From the NCBI RefSeq assembly GCF_900130035.1, contig NZ_FQXQ01000007.1, positions 40,890 through 104,889 on the forward strand: a stretch of DNA of 64,000 nt, read 5' to 3'. This DNA comes from Wenyingzhuangia marina. Its GTDB lineage: Bacteria > Bacteroidota > Bacteroidia > Flavobacteriales > Flavobacteriaceae. The notes below the pieces were generated by a model. That model saw nothing but the letters and a program-made list of their open reading frames with translations, ran no database searches and was not told the origin of the DNA. Every line of letters starts with the position of its first letter. Position 1 is the first letter of the stretch. Made by a program: the position numbers and the translations under genes. This document shows positions 9,454-18,585 of this stretch, one piece after another.

Positions 9454-10963
9454 AGATATACTGGAAAGATGCTTTTCTTTCTCCAGTCTGATTAATAAAA
9501 CCAAAATGCTTTTGATTATATTTTCTCCAAGGAAGTTGTCCAACAACTTCTTTGGGGATTTTTTTGAAATCATACAAAGTCCAAGAAATAAAAGGAATCT
9601 TATTTTTAGAAGCTATTTTTTGAAATTGCTGATGATATTCAGCTTGATCTTCTTCTGAATTCCCAAAAGGATTCCAAAGTCCTCTATAAGAGGATATTCC
9701 ATATTCCCCTAAAACAATTTTTTTATCAGGAATATTTTTTTCTAATTGTTGATAAGCTTTTTCTAATTGTTGTAAATCTTCATAGTAATGAAAGCTTACA
9801 AAATCTAACATGTCTTTTAAATAAGTAGCGCTTTTGGTGTTAGACCAACCAATGGTTACAGGGTGAATTCTATCGATAGATTTTACATGGTAAATCATTT
9901 GTTTTAACCAAGCCAATACGTTTTCTTTTCCTCTAGATTCAAAATCTAAATTTGGTTCATTTTTAAGATCCCAAGCTAGTAAAGCAGGATGTTCTTTGCA
10001 ATGATTGATGATTTTAGTAGCGTGTTTGTTGTTTAAAGTCCAATCTAATACTTGGTAATCTCCATAAAAATCAAACAGAGTAATGATGACTTTTAAATTG
10101 TTTTTTACAGCCAAATTTAAAACAGTACTTAGTTTTTCTAGTTTTTCTGCTTTTACTTCAGACTTTCCAAAATCTTCATAGGGAATAAAAACTCGAATCG
10201 TATTTAATCCAGCATTTTGAATGATGTTAAAGTCTTGATTGATGATCTTTTCATTAAAATCCTCTCCAAACATATCCCATGGAGTGTCTTGTGGATAATA
10301 ATTAATTCCTTTAATATTTTGATTTAGTTGAGTTAAGTGAACTTGATTATTGCTAATTTTAGTAGGTTCAATTCTTAAAATTTGTCTAATTCTCCAAAAA
10401 CCATCTTCTAGTAATAAAAGAATTTGATAAGTATTAACCTCTGTAGTTTCCAACTGCAGTATATTGTTTTTATATATGCGTTTGTATTCTTTTACCTCTT
10501 TATCAGTAAGTACAACTAGTTGACCGTCTTCACTAAAAAAATCAACAGAAGGATGATGATTGGTACTTGTTCCTTGAATTGAAATTTTATTTTTAGTATT
10601 CGTGTTAATTGAGTTTTTAATAGTTGCTAAAGCACTTTTGGTATAGTAATCTTTGAGTCCTTTATCAGTGTTTTTTTCAAAAGCCACTTGTTTTACATAC
10701 CAAGCGTTTAGGTAATCTTTTTCAAGATTTTGTAATGTGGTGTTGCTCATTTCTCGTCCTTCGGTATTACTGATGTCCCAAATAATTTCTGGTTGATAAT
10801 GAACAGTTTCGTGAATTTTATTATGCAACATTAAGTTTCTATCAGCTCCAGTATTTAGATAAGTAAATACTGCACTGAGTCCAAAAACCACCAACAGTGT
10901 AACGCTTATGTAAACAACAAACAGCGATATTTTTAATATGTTTTTATGGATGCTTAAAGTCAT
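9443..10963 (-). CDS. Membrane-anchored GH-A (GH5-like) glycoside hydrolase
   Basis: The 506-residue protein has an N-terminal membrane anchor (about 12-34) and then an NTF2-like region (about 60-205). A TIM-barrel glycoside hydrolase domain (about 220-500) follows. The likely acid/base Glu is in LAWDLKNEPN and the likely nucleophile Glu in VLGEYG, as in clan GH-A families such as GH5 and GH2. The anchor suggests the catalytic domain faces the periplasm. The gene start overlaps the stop of the secreted Ig-like gene by one base. A role in trimming or processing the polymer made by the locus is inferred from context. Confidence 0.8.
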   Translation of the reverse strand: MTLSIHKNILKISLFVVYISVTLLVVFGLSAVFTYLNTGADRNLMLHNKIHETVHYQPEIIWDISNTEGREMSNTTLQNLEKDYLNAWYVKQVAFEKNTDKGLKDYYTKSALATIKNSINTNTKNKISIQGTSTNHHPSVDFFSEDGQLVVLTDKEVKEYKRIYKNNILQLETTEVNTYQILLLLEDGFWRIRQILRIEPTKISNNQVHLTQLNQNIKGINYYPQDTPWDMFGEDFNEKIINQDFNIIQNAGLNTIRVFIPYEDFGKSEVKAEKLEKLSTVLNLAVKNNLKVIITLFDFYGDYQVLDWTLNNKHATKIINHCKEHPALLAWDLKNEPNLDFESRGKENVLAWLKQMIYHVKSIDRIHPVTIGWSNTKSATYLKDMLDFVSFHYYEDLQQLEKAYQQLEKNIPDKKIVLGEYGISSYRGLWNPFGNSEEDQAEYHQQFQKIASKNKIPFISWTLYDFKKIPKEVVGQLPWRKYNQKHFGFINQTGERKASFQYISKP

Positions 10964-12150
10964 TAGATTTTAATTTCTAGTTGTTTGCTAATTTGTGCTG
11001 CCTTTATCTTGATTTTATAGGTTTTATCTTTTTTAAGAAATGCATGTAAATCAAAAACAGCACAACCATTTTCGGTTTGCAAATGTATGTTCTGAATTAT
11101 TTTTCCATTTTCATATAATTCCAACTCAACCATTAATCCATCTGGTAAGGTTTGTTTCATAAAACTTTTAAAAGGTCCAACAACTAAATGTTTTGTGTTT
11201 TTATCAAAATGAATATTAAAGTCTTTTACAGCATTTTTATAGGTTAAGGTAATGGAATTACTATTAGAAAAACCATCTACAAAAGCCATTACATTCCACG
11301 TGTCTGCATGGTCTGGGTGTACCATTTGAGCAGTAGCGACACCATTGATAGTTGTTCCAAAAGTTTGTAAAAACATTCCTTTATCATTTAAGATTCTAAA
11401 AGTTACAGAAGTTCCATCAGCAACCATATTATCATATCTATCTTTAATCATAGAGGTAGAGAATTTTGTGATTTGATTTCCATCTCCATAATCGTGAACC
11501 CTATCATAATAAATATTAAAATTTGTAGGACTCGCAGGAACAATTTCAAGTGTATATTCTTTAGATGTTTCGCTTAAACATTCCGAGCTAATAAAGGTTC
11601 TTCCTGCCTTTTTGTTGCTGTAAATAATTTTATGAGCAATCATTCCGTTAAAAGGAATAGTTGTTTCTTCTAAATTATCTAAGTGTTTTTTATGAACGAT
11701 AACAGGTGTGTTTTTTGCTACAGGATTGTTAAAATTGTCCAAAGGAATTACCACTAGCATGGCGTAATCTATTTCTCCAACTTCAATACTTGGAGGACCT
11801 AAGTAGGTTTCAATATTGTTTACTTTTTGCGTAGGATGGATGTAGAACTTGCCTTTTATGTTTTGAAAAGCTCCTGTAAGTTGCCAATGTACATAACCTG
11901 TTTTTTGACTGATAAAATTAGGAATGATATAATTTATTTTGTTGTTTTTAAGTTGAGGACTTACAATAATATTTCCGTAGCTAGCACTACAATACAGGTC
12001 GGGAATACTATCGGTAGTTTTGCTAAATTCCAAACAGATTTCATCTCCAGCAGTAAATGCTGTTTTTGCAGTTAACAATTGCATTTTATTCTGCTGAGCA
12101 TTTGCACAGAGAAATATAAAAAAGATGATATGTGAAATTAACTTTTTCAT
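10963..12150 (-). CDS. Secreted Ig-like protein of the polysaccharide locus
   Basis: This 395-residue protein has an N-terminal signal peptide ending near CANAQQ. The rest is beta-rich, with at least one bacterial Ig-like (Big/invasin-type) fold around residues 225-310, where the GTSVTFRILNDKG pattern is seen. I do not recognise a catalytic motif. It lies in the middle of a three-gene operon: it abuts the large membrane protein upstream and overlaps the hydrolase downstream. A structural or scaffolding role at the periplasm or cell surface is possible but not shown. Confidence 0.6.
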   Translation of the reverse strand: MKKLISHIIFFIFLCANAQQNKMQLLTAKTAFTAGDEICLEFSKTTDSIPDLYCSASYGNIIVSPQLKNNKINYIIPNFISQKTGYVHWQLTGAFQNIKGKFYIHPTQKVNNIETYLGPPSIEVGEIDYAMLVVIPLDNFNNPVAKNTPVIVHKKHLDNLEETTIPFNGMIAHKIIYSNKKAGRTFISSECLSETSKEYTLEIVPASPTNFNIYYDRVHDYGDGNQITKFSTSMIKDRYDNMVADGTSVTFRILNDKGMFLQTFGTTINGVATAQMVHPDHADTWNVMAFVDGFSNSNSITLTYKNAVKDFNIHFDKNTKHLVVGPFKSFMKQTLPDGLMVELELYENGKIIQNIHLQTENGCAVFDLHAFLKKDKTYKIKIKAAQISKQLEIKI

Positions 12151-15100
12151 TTAATAAGGAACTCCAGTATAATTGTTGATTTCTATTTTAACATATGAAA
12201 AATAAAGATGATTTATTTTGATTAAAGGATGGTGAATATCTCCGTTGCGTTGTGAAGCTATTTTGCCTGCAATTGATTTATTTGGCAGTCCATTTACAAA
12301 GCAATTTTCCATGCCACTACTAATAATTTCAGATTGATTTTGTGGGATTTTATATTCAAAATAATGTTTTCGTTGTTGCCTAATTCCTTCAATTACATAA
12401 GTATGGTCTACATAAATAGGTTCTTTGTCTTTGTTGTAGAAAGTGAAAATTAATTCTGGAATAGTTGCCTGAGCAGTTCCGCTATTAAAGAGTAAACCAC
12501 TGATTTTTGTGGAATCAATGTCTAATTTAGAAATGGCTACTTTTTTGTATAAATCAGAACCAGAAACGTTTCCTGCTATTTGTAAATCAAATTTTGTGGG
12601 AACATCACTTAAATTGATATCTGTAAATTCATCTGGATTAAAAGTTTTAGGTGATGTTTCGTTGAGGTTTAACCATGCAATTCCTTCAAAATCTATTTTG
12701 AATGATGTGATTTCTTTAGGAAGTAGTTTGTGTTTAACTTGATCTTTTGCGTTAAATGTAGCTAAAAGTTCATTGTTGTTATTGTATAATGTTCCTTTTA
12801 AAACAACATCTGCAGGAACATTGTCTATGTTTTGAATTTCTCCAATCACAGAATATTGCTCGTTACTTTTAATAAGTTTAGCTGTTAATATTTCTAATAC
12901 AGGTTGTTTTAAAACATCTTCATGATAAGTTTGTTCGGTTGTAATTCTTCTTCTTCCTTGATTAAAGTAGGTAGGTTTGTTTTCTACAAATAACTGATCA
13001 GGTGGCAGGTCTTTGTTTATGACTTCTGGATTGATATACCAATTTCCGTTTTTCTTAACAAGAGTTTTAATACAACTATCGTTAACTTTTTCTAAGGCTG
13101 TAATCCAGGCAGTTTTTATATTGGCAACAGCGGTGCTATCTGTTCGTTCGGTAATATTAATATGTATACTGTCCATTTTTGCATAAGAACTTAATAAACC
13201 ATCGGTCACCGAAATTTGTAGCATGTATTGCGCAATTGGTAAATCGCTATCAGGATTAATTAAGCTGTGTGCTTTTTCAAATCTTTTAAAATCCAAAGCA
13301 TCATAATAAGTTAAAATGGCATTTTCAGGAGATCTTTGAGAATCGTTTTTAATGTAAAAAGAATAACAAGTGAATCCAACTATAATTAATAAGAAAAGAA
13401 CCCATACATGTAGGAATAAGACTAATTTCCATGAGAATTTTTTATAGTGATAACTTTCTTTAATATAAGCGATGGTTGAATCTTTTTTAGTTTTAAAAGT
13501 TCGTGTAAGTAAAGTTCTAGAGTTAATTAAAAATGCAAGAATTACCGTAAGTAAAGGAACTGTTCCCCAGTGAATTTTTTGCCAAGTAGCAACATCTACT
13601 CTTGGTAGAATAACACTAATTGGCGGAACATTTAGTTTTTCCCAAACCATGATACCGTTTTCTAATTGACGTAATCTTTGCCATCCGCAGAAATAGAGAA
13701 TAGGATCATAAAACTTATCATTAGAAAAAATATACTTTAAATTGTATTTTTCAGGAACGGTTAAAAATTGTTGTAATGATCCAATTCCTTCAATTCCTTT
13801 AAATTTTGAGTTTTCCAATCTTTCAATAGCTCTGGTGGTTAATTCAGGCAATCTTCTGGCGGAATGATAATTTCCATCAACTGTTAAGGCTTTTGTATTC
13901 GCTGATAACCATGCCATTTGATCTCCAAATCCTAAGGTTAAATATCTCCATTGGTCATGTTGGTCTTGATTTAAGAAATTTACAATAGGTAAGATTTTTA
14001 TTTTTTGAGGTTGAGAAGGTCTAAAATAGCCTAAGCTAATGGTAAAAACACTCATAAATAAAAAAGAAAAAGCTAAAAATCCTCCACTTAATCTATGGTA
14101 AACGGGGCTGAATCTTTTTTGTATGATTTGTTTTAAATCTCCTTCAGAAAATCTTAAAACAAATTCACCAACCATGGGAATAGACATAATAGCTGCCCAA
14201 AGTGTAAATCTATCTAAGGTTAAAATATTAAAAGCATTGGCTCCTAAAATCATTTTAGGTAAAGGTGTAGTTCCTCCAGTTCCTAGCAAGGTTAACATGG
14301 ATAATGAAATCCCGAAGAAAATATATCGTTTGTGGTAGTATCTATAAAAGATATACGGCAATAAAAATAAAACCACTCCCCAAGGAATTAAAAAGAAAAC
14401 CAAACCAGAGGAAGTAATCTCTATAAAATTATCTCTAGATCCGTGTGGAATAGGAACCTGAGTAATAGGATTGTTTTTGGAGTTGATCCAATAAGGTAGC
14501 AAACAGGTTACAATAATGGTTAGGGCGAGTCCAATAAATAAAAAGATTCTCTTTAGTGATTTTTTAAAGCTTAATAAAAAAACACGAATACTTACTTTTT
14601 TTAGACTACCAGCTTGTTGCGTAGCCGTATCCATAATAACAGTTCCTATTAAAGGAGAGATAAAAAATACCATTCCGAATATAGGTGTTACATGGTGTGA
14701 GGTAACTGTTACGGATATTAAAGAAAGTGAGGTGAAAAGATGTTTTAACTTTCCTTCTCTAATCCATAAATAAATTTCAGGCATGGCATGTAAAAGCACA
14801 GAAACACCTACAATGCTGGGTAGCTGTCCAAATAAATGTAAAGTTTCTATAAAAGTAGAAGATAAAGTTGCTAAAATAGCTGCATATCCTGCTGCACTTC
14901 TGTTAGAGGTAATGAGTAAAGAAAATCTATAGGTTCCAGTAATGAATAAAACGACAGCGATTAGAGCAGTAGTGAACAAACCAAATTTTAGTCCTCCAAT
15001 AAAAGACAATAAAGCAATAGTTTGATGAACCAAAGGTGGGTAACTCATTACGGTAAAACCAGTATACCATTTAAAACTCCACGGTTCAAACCAACTATTG

Positions 15101-15234
15101 GCATAATGATCTGCAAAAAATAAATGAATTAAAGCATCATAAGTAGTTTCTAAAGTAAAAAACATAGCAGTACCATGAAAAACAAGTCCTATTAATAAAG
15201 CTGTAATCAGGTATTTGTTGGTGCTTTGTTTCAT
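12151..15234 (-). CDS. Large multi-pass membrane protein, GT-C/PTPS-related type, with periplasmic FxLYD region
   Basis: The N-terminal part (to about residue 560) has about a dozen membrane segments. Its first loop pattern, with DALIHLFFADHYA and later SYPPL, resembles the membrane PTPS_related/GT-C group, suggesting transfer from a lipid-linked sugar. After a last membrane segment (about 600-625) come an NTF2-like region (about 635-745) and two FxLYD-like beta domains (about 775-1000). At 1027 residues it is long for the family because of this extension. It is first in an operon with the Ig-like and hydrolase genes. A glycan-modifying role is inferred. Confidence 0.65.
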   Translation of the reverse strand: MKQSTNKYLITALLIGLVFHGTAMFFTLETTYDALIHLFFADHYANSWFEPWSFKWYTGFTVMSYPPLVHQTIALLSFIGGLKFGLFTTALIAVVLFITGTYRFSLLITSNRSAAGYAAILATLSSTFIETLHLFGQLPSIVGVSVLLHAMPEIYLWIREGKLKHLFTSLSLISVTVTSHHVTPIFGMVFFISPLIGTVIMDTATQQAGSLKKVSIRVFLLSFKKSLKRIFLFIGLALTIIVTCLLPYWINSKNNPITQVPIPHGSRDNFIEITSSGLVFFLIPWGVVLFLLPYIFYRYYHKRYIFFGISLSMLTLLGTGGTTPLPKMILGANAFNILTLDRFTLWAAIMSIPMVGEFVLRFSEGDLKQIIQKRFSPVYHRLSGGFLAFSFLFMSVFTISLGYFRPSQPQKIKILPIVNFLNQDQHDQWRYLTLGFGDQMAWLSANTKALTVDGNYHSARRLPELTTRAIERLENSKFKGIEGIGSLQQFLTVPEKYNLKYIFSNDKFYDPILYFCGWQRLRQLENGIMVWEKLNVPPISVILPRVDVATWQKIHWGTVPLLTVILAFLINSRTLLTRTFKTKKDSTIAYIKESYHYKKFSWKLVLFLHVWVLFLLIIVGFTCYSFYIKNDSQRSPENAILTYYDALDFKRFEKAHSLINPDSDLPIAQYMLQISVTDGLLSSYAKMDSIHINITERTDSTAVANIKTAWITALEKVNDSCIKTLVKKNGNWYINPEVINKDLPPDQLFVENKPTYFNQGRRRITTEQTYHEDVLKQPVLEILTAKLIKSNEQYSVIGEIQNIDNVPADVVLKGTLYNNNNELLATFNAKDQVKHKLLPKEITSFKIDFEGIAWLNLNETSPKTFNPDEFTDINLSDVPTKFDLQIAGNVSGSDLYKKVAISKLDIDSTKISGLLFNSGTAQATIPELIFTFYNKDKEPIYVDHTYVIEGIRQQRKHYFEYKIPQNQSEIISSGMENCFVNGLPNKSIAGKIASQRNGDIHHPLIKINHLYFSYVKIEINNYTGVPY

Positions 15235-15318
15235 TTATAAATCAGTGCTATAAGTTTTTATCATAAATATAGGGTAAAGTTTTGTGAAGTTAAACGGTTG
15301 TAGACGGATGTTTTTTTT

Positions 15319-15352
15319 CATTCACCGACAGTAAAGAGTAGTTAAACTAATT
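15319..15352 (+). promoter_or_regulatory. LytTR-like operator, copy 2
   Basis: TTCACCGACAGTAAA starts at 15321, and a partner half-site TTAAACTAAT starts at 15342, 21 bp later. It lies between the divergent large membrane protein gene (87 bp) and the GT2 gene (92 bp). It shares the first half-site almost fully with the copies at 6760 and 16260. Regulation by the LytTR regulator at 3925 is inferred. Confidence 0.55.
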
Positions 15353-15412
15353 CTTTAAAAATAAGCTTCTGTCTGTAAGTACTTTTGGTATATAATTAAA
15401 AAACAAACTATT

Positions 15413-16162
15413 ATGAAAACTGGAATTATCATCCCTTGTTATAATGAAGCAAATAGATTAGATGTAAATGAATTTATCCGTTTTGCTAAAGAAAATAAAA
15501 ACTATCACTTATGTTTTGTAAATGATGGAAGTAAAGATCACACATTAGAAGTTTTGGAGGATCTTCAAGAGCAATCATCAGATAATATAACGGTGATTGA
15601 TGTAAAAATTAATGCTGGAAAAGCTGCAGCTGTAAGAACTGGTGTAAAGTATTTAAACAGAATAGAAGAAATTGCTTATATCGGTTTTATGGATGCTGAT
15701 TTGTCAACTGATTTTAACGATTTTGAAAAATTAGTAAGAACATTAAAGTTTAGAGAGGAGTTGACTTTTGTTTACGGATCTAGAGGTAAAGGAGAAGGGC
15801 AAATTGAAAGAAGTTTTTTTAGAAGCCTTTTTTCTAAAATGGTAAAAATGATAGTACTAATGATTCTTGGTTTACCAATTGAAGATACACAGTGTGGAGC
15901 TAAAGTCTTTAAAAAAGAAATTATAGGAGTTGCTTATGGGGATAAATTTTTAACTCGCTGGTTATTTGACGTGGAGATTTTTATCAGATTAAAAAAGTAT
16001 TATGGAAAACAAACAATCATGAATAAAATTTATGAACAACCATTAACAAAATGGGTTCATGTAGATGATTCTAAATTGGGAGTAAAAGATGCTGTTCAAA
16101 TTCCTTATATGTTACTTTCTATATGGTTTTCATATAGCTTAGGTAATGTTGTAAGTAATTAA
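15413..16162 (+). CDS. GT2 glycosyltransferase, dolichyl-phosphate glucosyltransferase-like
   Basis: This 249-residue GT-A enzyme has the GT2 signatures IPCYNEANRL, VNDGSKDHT and MDADLSTDF (the acidic pair binds the metal and nucleotide sugar). TQCGAKVFKK further on is typical of the ALG5-like group, which makes polyprenyl-phosphate-glucose. The C-terminus is mildly hydrophobic and may touch the membrane. Such an enzyme would supply lipid-linked sugar to a GT-C enzyme like the divergent gene at 12151-15234. It is preceded by LytTR-like operator copy 2. Confidence 0.85.
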   Translation: MKTGIIIPCYNEANRLDVNEFIRFAKENKNYHLCFVNDGSKDHTLEVLEDLQEQSSDNITVIDVKINAGKAAAVRTGVKYLNRIEEIAYIGFMDADLSTDFNDFEKLVRTLKFREELTFVYGSRGKGEGQIERSFFRSLFSKMVKMIVLMILGLPIEDTQCGAKVFKKEIIGVAYGDKFLTRWLFDVEIFIRLKKYYGKQTIMNKIYEQPLTKWVHVDDSKLGVKDAVQIPYMLLSIWFSYSLGNVVSN

Positions 16163-16594
16163 TAAAATGCTTTAGAGCTTAGATGTTCATCGTTGTTGTG
16201 AATTAAAAGATGAGAGAATTTTAAAAATTCCATTTTACTTAGTCTTTTACTTTGATCCATTCACCGATAGTAAACGACCATTCACCTAATATTAAGTCTT
16301 AGGCAGGTTATATAAGATTATCTTTAACTTATAATTAGAGAGGTTAATATTAGCTTGTTTTTAATACAAATCTTTATCATAAGTAGAAAAATGAATCTTT
16401 GATGTTTTATGTGAGTTATATACATATAAAGAATTATAGATGAAGAAGATAATGTTTAATAATTAACTAATGTTAAATAAGTTAGATGAATCAAAATATT
16501 AACATAAATCAGTTTGTTAAGAAAGAATAATCAATTAGTTTTGTTCTCTGAATTAAAGAATTGATATATATCAATATTTTAATAGCAACCAATT
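16163..16594. other. 432-bp non-coding leader before the PID-CTERM-like gene
   Basis: No ORF of note is found. The stretch holds LytTR-like operator copy 3 (16258-16291) and, just before the next start codon, a perfect 14-bp palindrome TTGATATATATCAA at 16561-16574. The long distance from the operator to the start codon (335 bp) suggests a long 5' untranslated leader. I see no recognisable riboswitch or clear TAnnTTTG promoter element. Confidence 0.5.
16258..16291 (+). promoter_or_regulatory. LytTR-like operator, copy 3
   Basis: TTCACCGATAGTAAA starts at 16260, and the direct repeat TTCACCTAAT starts at 16281, 21 bp later. This is the clearest of the three double sites. The 21-bp spacing (two helical turns) is what LytTR half-sites show. 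It lies 335 bp before the small PID-CTERM-like gene. Confidence 0.6.
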
Positions 16595-16789
16595 ATGAAG
16601 GCTAAAAGTTTTAAAATATTAATTTTACTAGCAGTTGGTGTAGTCTTTGTGGCTAATGCAGCTCCAGGTCCGCCACCGCCACCGCCAGGGTTACACCCTC
16701 CGGCTTTGCCTATTGATACGGGAGTAGTTGTGTTAGTGTTAGCAGCCGTAGGATTGGGAATAATTAAATTGAAAAAACAAACTATATAA
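16595..16789 (+). CDS. Small PID-CTERM-like sorted protein
   Basis: The 64-residue protein has a signal peptide (residues 1-22, ending VANA) and a proline-rich stretch (about 24-38). It ends with LPID, a hydrophobic helix and a basic tail KLKK. This tripartite tail matches the plan of exosortase substrates, specifically the PID-CTERM form known from Bacteroidota. It would be cut and anchored by an exosortase, which is not in the window. Almost nothing remains between signal and sorting tail, so the mature product would be tiny and proline-rich. Its place next to an exopolysaccharide-type locus fits the known link between exosortases and exopolysaccharide. A terminator follows. Confidence 0.7.
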   Translation: MKAKSFKILILLAVGVVFVANAAPGPPPPPPGLHPPALPIDTGVVVLVLAAVGLGIIKLKKQTI

Positions 16790-16792
16790 TAA

Positions 16793-16821
16793 AAAAGCCA
16801 CTCATTGAGTGGCTTTTTCTT
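16793..16821 (+). terminator. Intrinsic terminator after the PID-CTERM-like gene
   Basis: AAAGCCACTC-ATT-GAGTGGCTTT forms a perfect stem followed by T residues. It lies just before the convergent riboflavin synthase gene and may act in both directions. Confidence 0.85.
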
Positions 16822-16834
16822 TGATTTTAGATTT

Positions 16835-17425
16835 TTAAATACTGTATTGAGATATTTTTTTTACATACTTTCCTAATACATCAAATTCTAAATTCACTTT
16901 TGTGTTTATCTTATAATGTTTAAACCTAGTATGTTCGTAGGTATAAGGAATTATAGCAACGCTAAAAGTATTTTCGCCAGAGTTAACAACTGTTAAACTA
17001 GTACCATCTATAGTAATAGATCCCTTTTCTATGGTTAAGTTACCTAATGCTTTGTCATATTCAAAGCTAAACTGCCAACTCCCATCTTTGTTTTCAATAC
17101 TGGTGCAAATACCTGTTTGATCTACATGACCTTGTACAATATGTCCATCTAATCGATCACCAAGTTTCATTGCTCGTTCTAAATTCACAACATCATTTAT
17201 TTGTAGTGTGTTTAAATTTGTTTTTTCAAGAGTTTCCGCAATAGCAGTTACGGTATATTCATCTTTGTTAATTTTAACAACCGTTAAACAAACTCCATTA
17301 TGAGCAACACTTTGATCAATTTTAAGTTCATTGGTAATATTTGAAGAAATGGTGATATCTAAATTGGTGTTTTTTTGTACTAAGTTTCTAACAACACCGG
17401 AGGTCTCAATAATTCCTGTAAACAT
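16835..17425 (-). CDS. ribE: Riboflavin synthase, alpha chain
   Basis: The 196-residue protein starts MFTGIIETSGVV and shows the internal duplication of this enzyme: two lumazine-binding domains (about 1-95 and 96-190) with GVCLTV in the first and GTSLTV in the second. It converts two 6,7-dimethyl-8-ribityllumazine molecules into riboflavin. Length is normal. It is transcribed divergently from pdxA; a TACTTTTG element at 17461-17468 (minus strand) may be its -7 box. Confidence 0.95.
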   Translation of the reverse strand: MFTGIIETSGVVRNLVQKNTNLDITISSNITNELKIDQSVAHNGVCLTVVKINKDEYTVTAIAETLEKTNLNTLQINDVVNLERAMKLGDRLDGHIVQGHVDQTGICTSIENKDGSWQFSFEYDKALGNLTIEKGSITIDGTSLTVVNSGENTFSVAIIPYTYEHTRFKHYKINTKVNLEFDVLGKYVKKISQYSI

Positions 17426-17475
17426 GATGTATATGATTTTAAATGACTAATTTCGTATCCCAAAAGTAATATATA

Positions 17476-18513
17476 ATGAGTGATAATCGTATAATAAGAG
17501 TAGGAATCTCTGTTGGTGATTTGAATGGCGTAGGAGTTGAGTTGATCTTAAAAACATTTGAAGATAAAAGAGTGTACGACTTGTGTACACCTGTTGTGTA
17601 TGCATCAGATAAGGTAATGTCATATTACAAAAAACAATTAAAATTTAATTACCCTATAAATTTCATAGCAGATTCGCAAGGCATAGAAGAAGGAAAGTTA
17701 AATGTAATAAAAGTTTGGGATGAGATAGTTGAATTACAACCAGGGATACCCACACAGGTTTCGGGTCAAAAAGCTTTTGAGTCATTGGCAGCAGCTACAG
17801 AGGCTTTAAATAAGGAGGAAGTGGATGTGCTTTTAACAGCTCCAATTAGTAAAGATAATATTCAGTCAGAGGAATTTAATTTCCCAGGACATACAGAGTA
17901 TTTAGAGTCAAAGATTGATGGAGAAAGTTTGATGATTTTAATGTCAAAATACATTAAAGTTGGTTTGGTTACTGGACACATTCCTGTTTCTGAAGTTTCG
18001 GCAGCTTTGAATAAGGAGCTTATTTGTAAAAAAATTGATATCATGTATCAATCGTTATTACAAGATTTTGGAATTTCAAAACCAAGAATTGCTGTTTTAG
18101 GTTTAAATCCGCATTGTGGAGATCATGGTGTAATTGGCAAAGAAGATGATGAATTAATTCGTCCATTATTAGAAGAATATCAAGAAAAAGGACAATTGGT
18201 TTATGGGCCTTATGCAGCAGATGGTTTCTTTGGAAATCAATTTTATCAAAAATTTGATGGCGTAATTTCTATGTATCACGATCAAGGGTTGGTAGGTTTT
18301 AAAGCGATTTCGTTTGGAGAAGGAGTTAATTTTACAGCAGGTTTGGCTAAAGTAAGAGTGTCTCCAGACCATGGAACAGCCTTTGATATTGCTGGTAAGG
18401 GAACTGCAAATGTCTCATCTTTTCAAGAAGCTTTGTATAATGGAATTTCAATAATTAAAAAGAGAAAAGAGTACCAAAAATTAACGGCTAACAGTTTAAA
18501 AACTAAAAAGTAA
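17476..18513 (+). CDS. pdxA: 4-hydroxythreonine-4-phosphate dehydrogenase
   Basis: The 345-residue protein matches PdxA. It has VGISVGDLNGVG at the N-terminus, the metal-site His in FPGHTEYL and in SMYHDQGL, and SPDHGTAFDIAGKG near the C-terminus. It oxidises 4-phosphooxy-L-threonine in the DXP-dependent pyridoxal phosphate pathway. Length is typical. The gene lies 72 bp before the DUF177-rpmF promoter region and is divergent from ribE. Confidence 0.95.
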   Translation: MSDNRIIRVGISVGDLNGVGVELILKTFEDKRVYDLCTPVVYASDKVMSYYKKQLKFNYPINFIADSQGIEEGKLNVIKVWDEIVELQPGIPTQVSGQKAFESLAAATEALNKEEVDVLLTAPISKDNIQSEEFNFPGHTEYLESKIDGESLMILMSKYIKVGLVTGHIPVSEVSAALNKELICKKIDIMYQSLLQDFGISKPRIAVLGLNPHCGDHGVIGKEDDELIRPLLEEYQEKGQLVYGPYAADGFFGNQFYQKFDGVISMYHDQGLVGFKAISFGEGVNFTAGLAKVRVSPDHGTAFDIAGKGTANVSSFQEALYNGISIIKKRKEYQKLTANSLKTKK

Positions 18514-18531
18514 GAAATTAATCATTTAGTT

Positions 18532-18562
18532 TTTGAATCAATAAAATGTTTTTATATCTTTG
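18532..18562 (+). promoter_or_regulatory. Bacteroidota-type promoter before DUF177-rpmF
   Basis: TTTG at 18532-18535, a 19-bp spacer and TATCTTTG at 18555-18562 fit the TTTG-N19-TAnnTTTG consensus of the Bacteroidota primary sigma factor. The start codon follows at 18586. Confidence 0.75.
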
Positions 18563-18585
18563 CCGGCTCAAATTGATGTTTTTAT

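Noticed and set aside
8076..14175. TTCACC strings at about 8076 and 14163
   Set aside because: They lie inside coding sequences and lack the downstream half-site at 21 bp.
17426..17475. FMN riboswitch before riboflavin synthase
   Set aside because: The space to the divergent pdxA gene is only 50 bp, too short for that structure.
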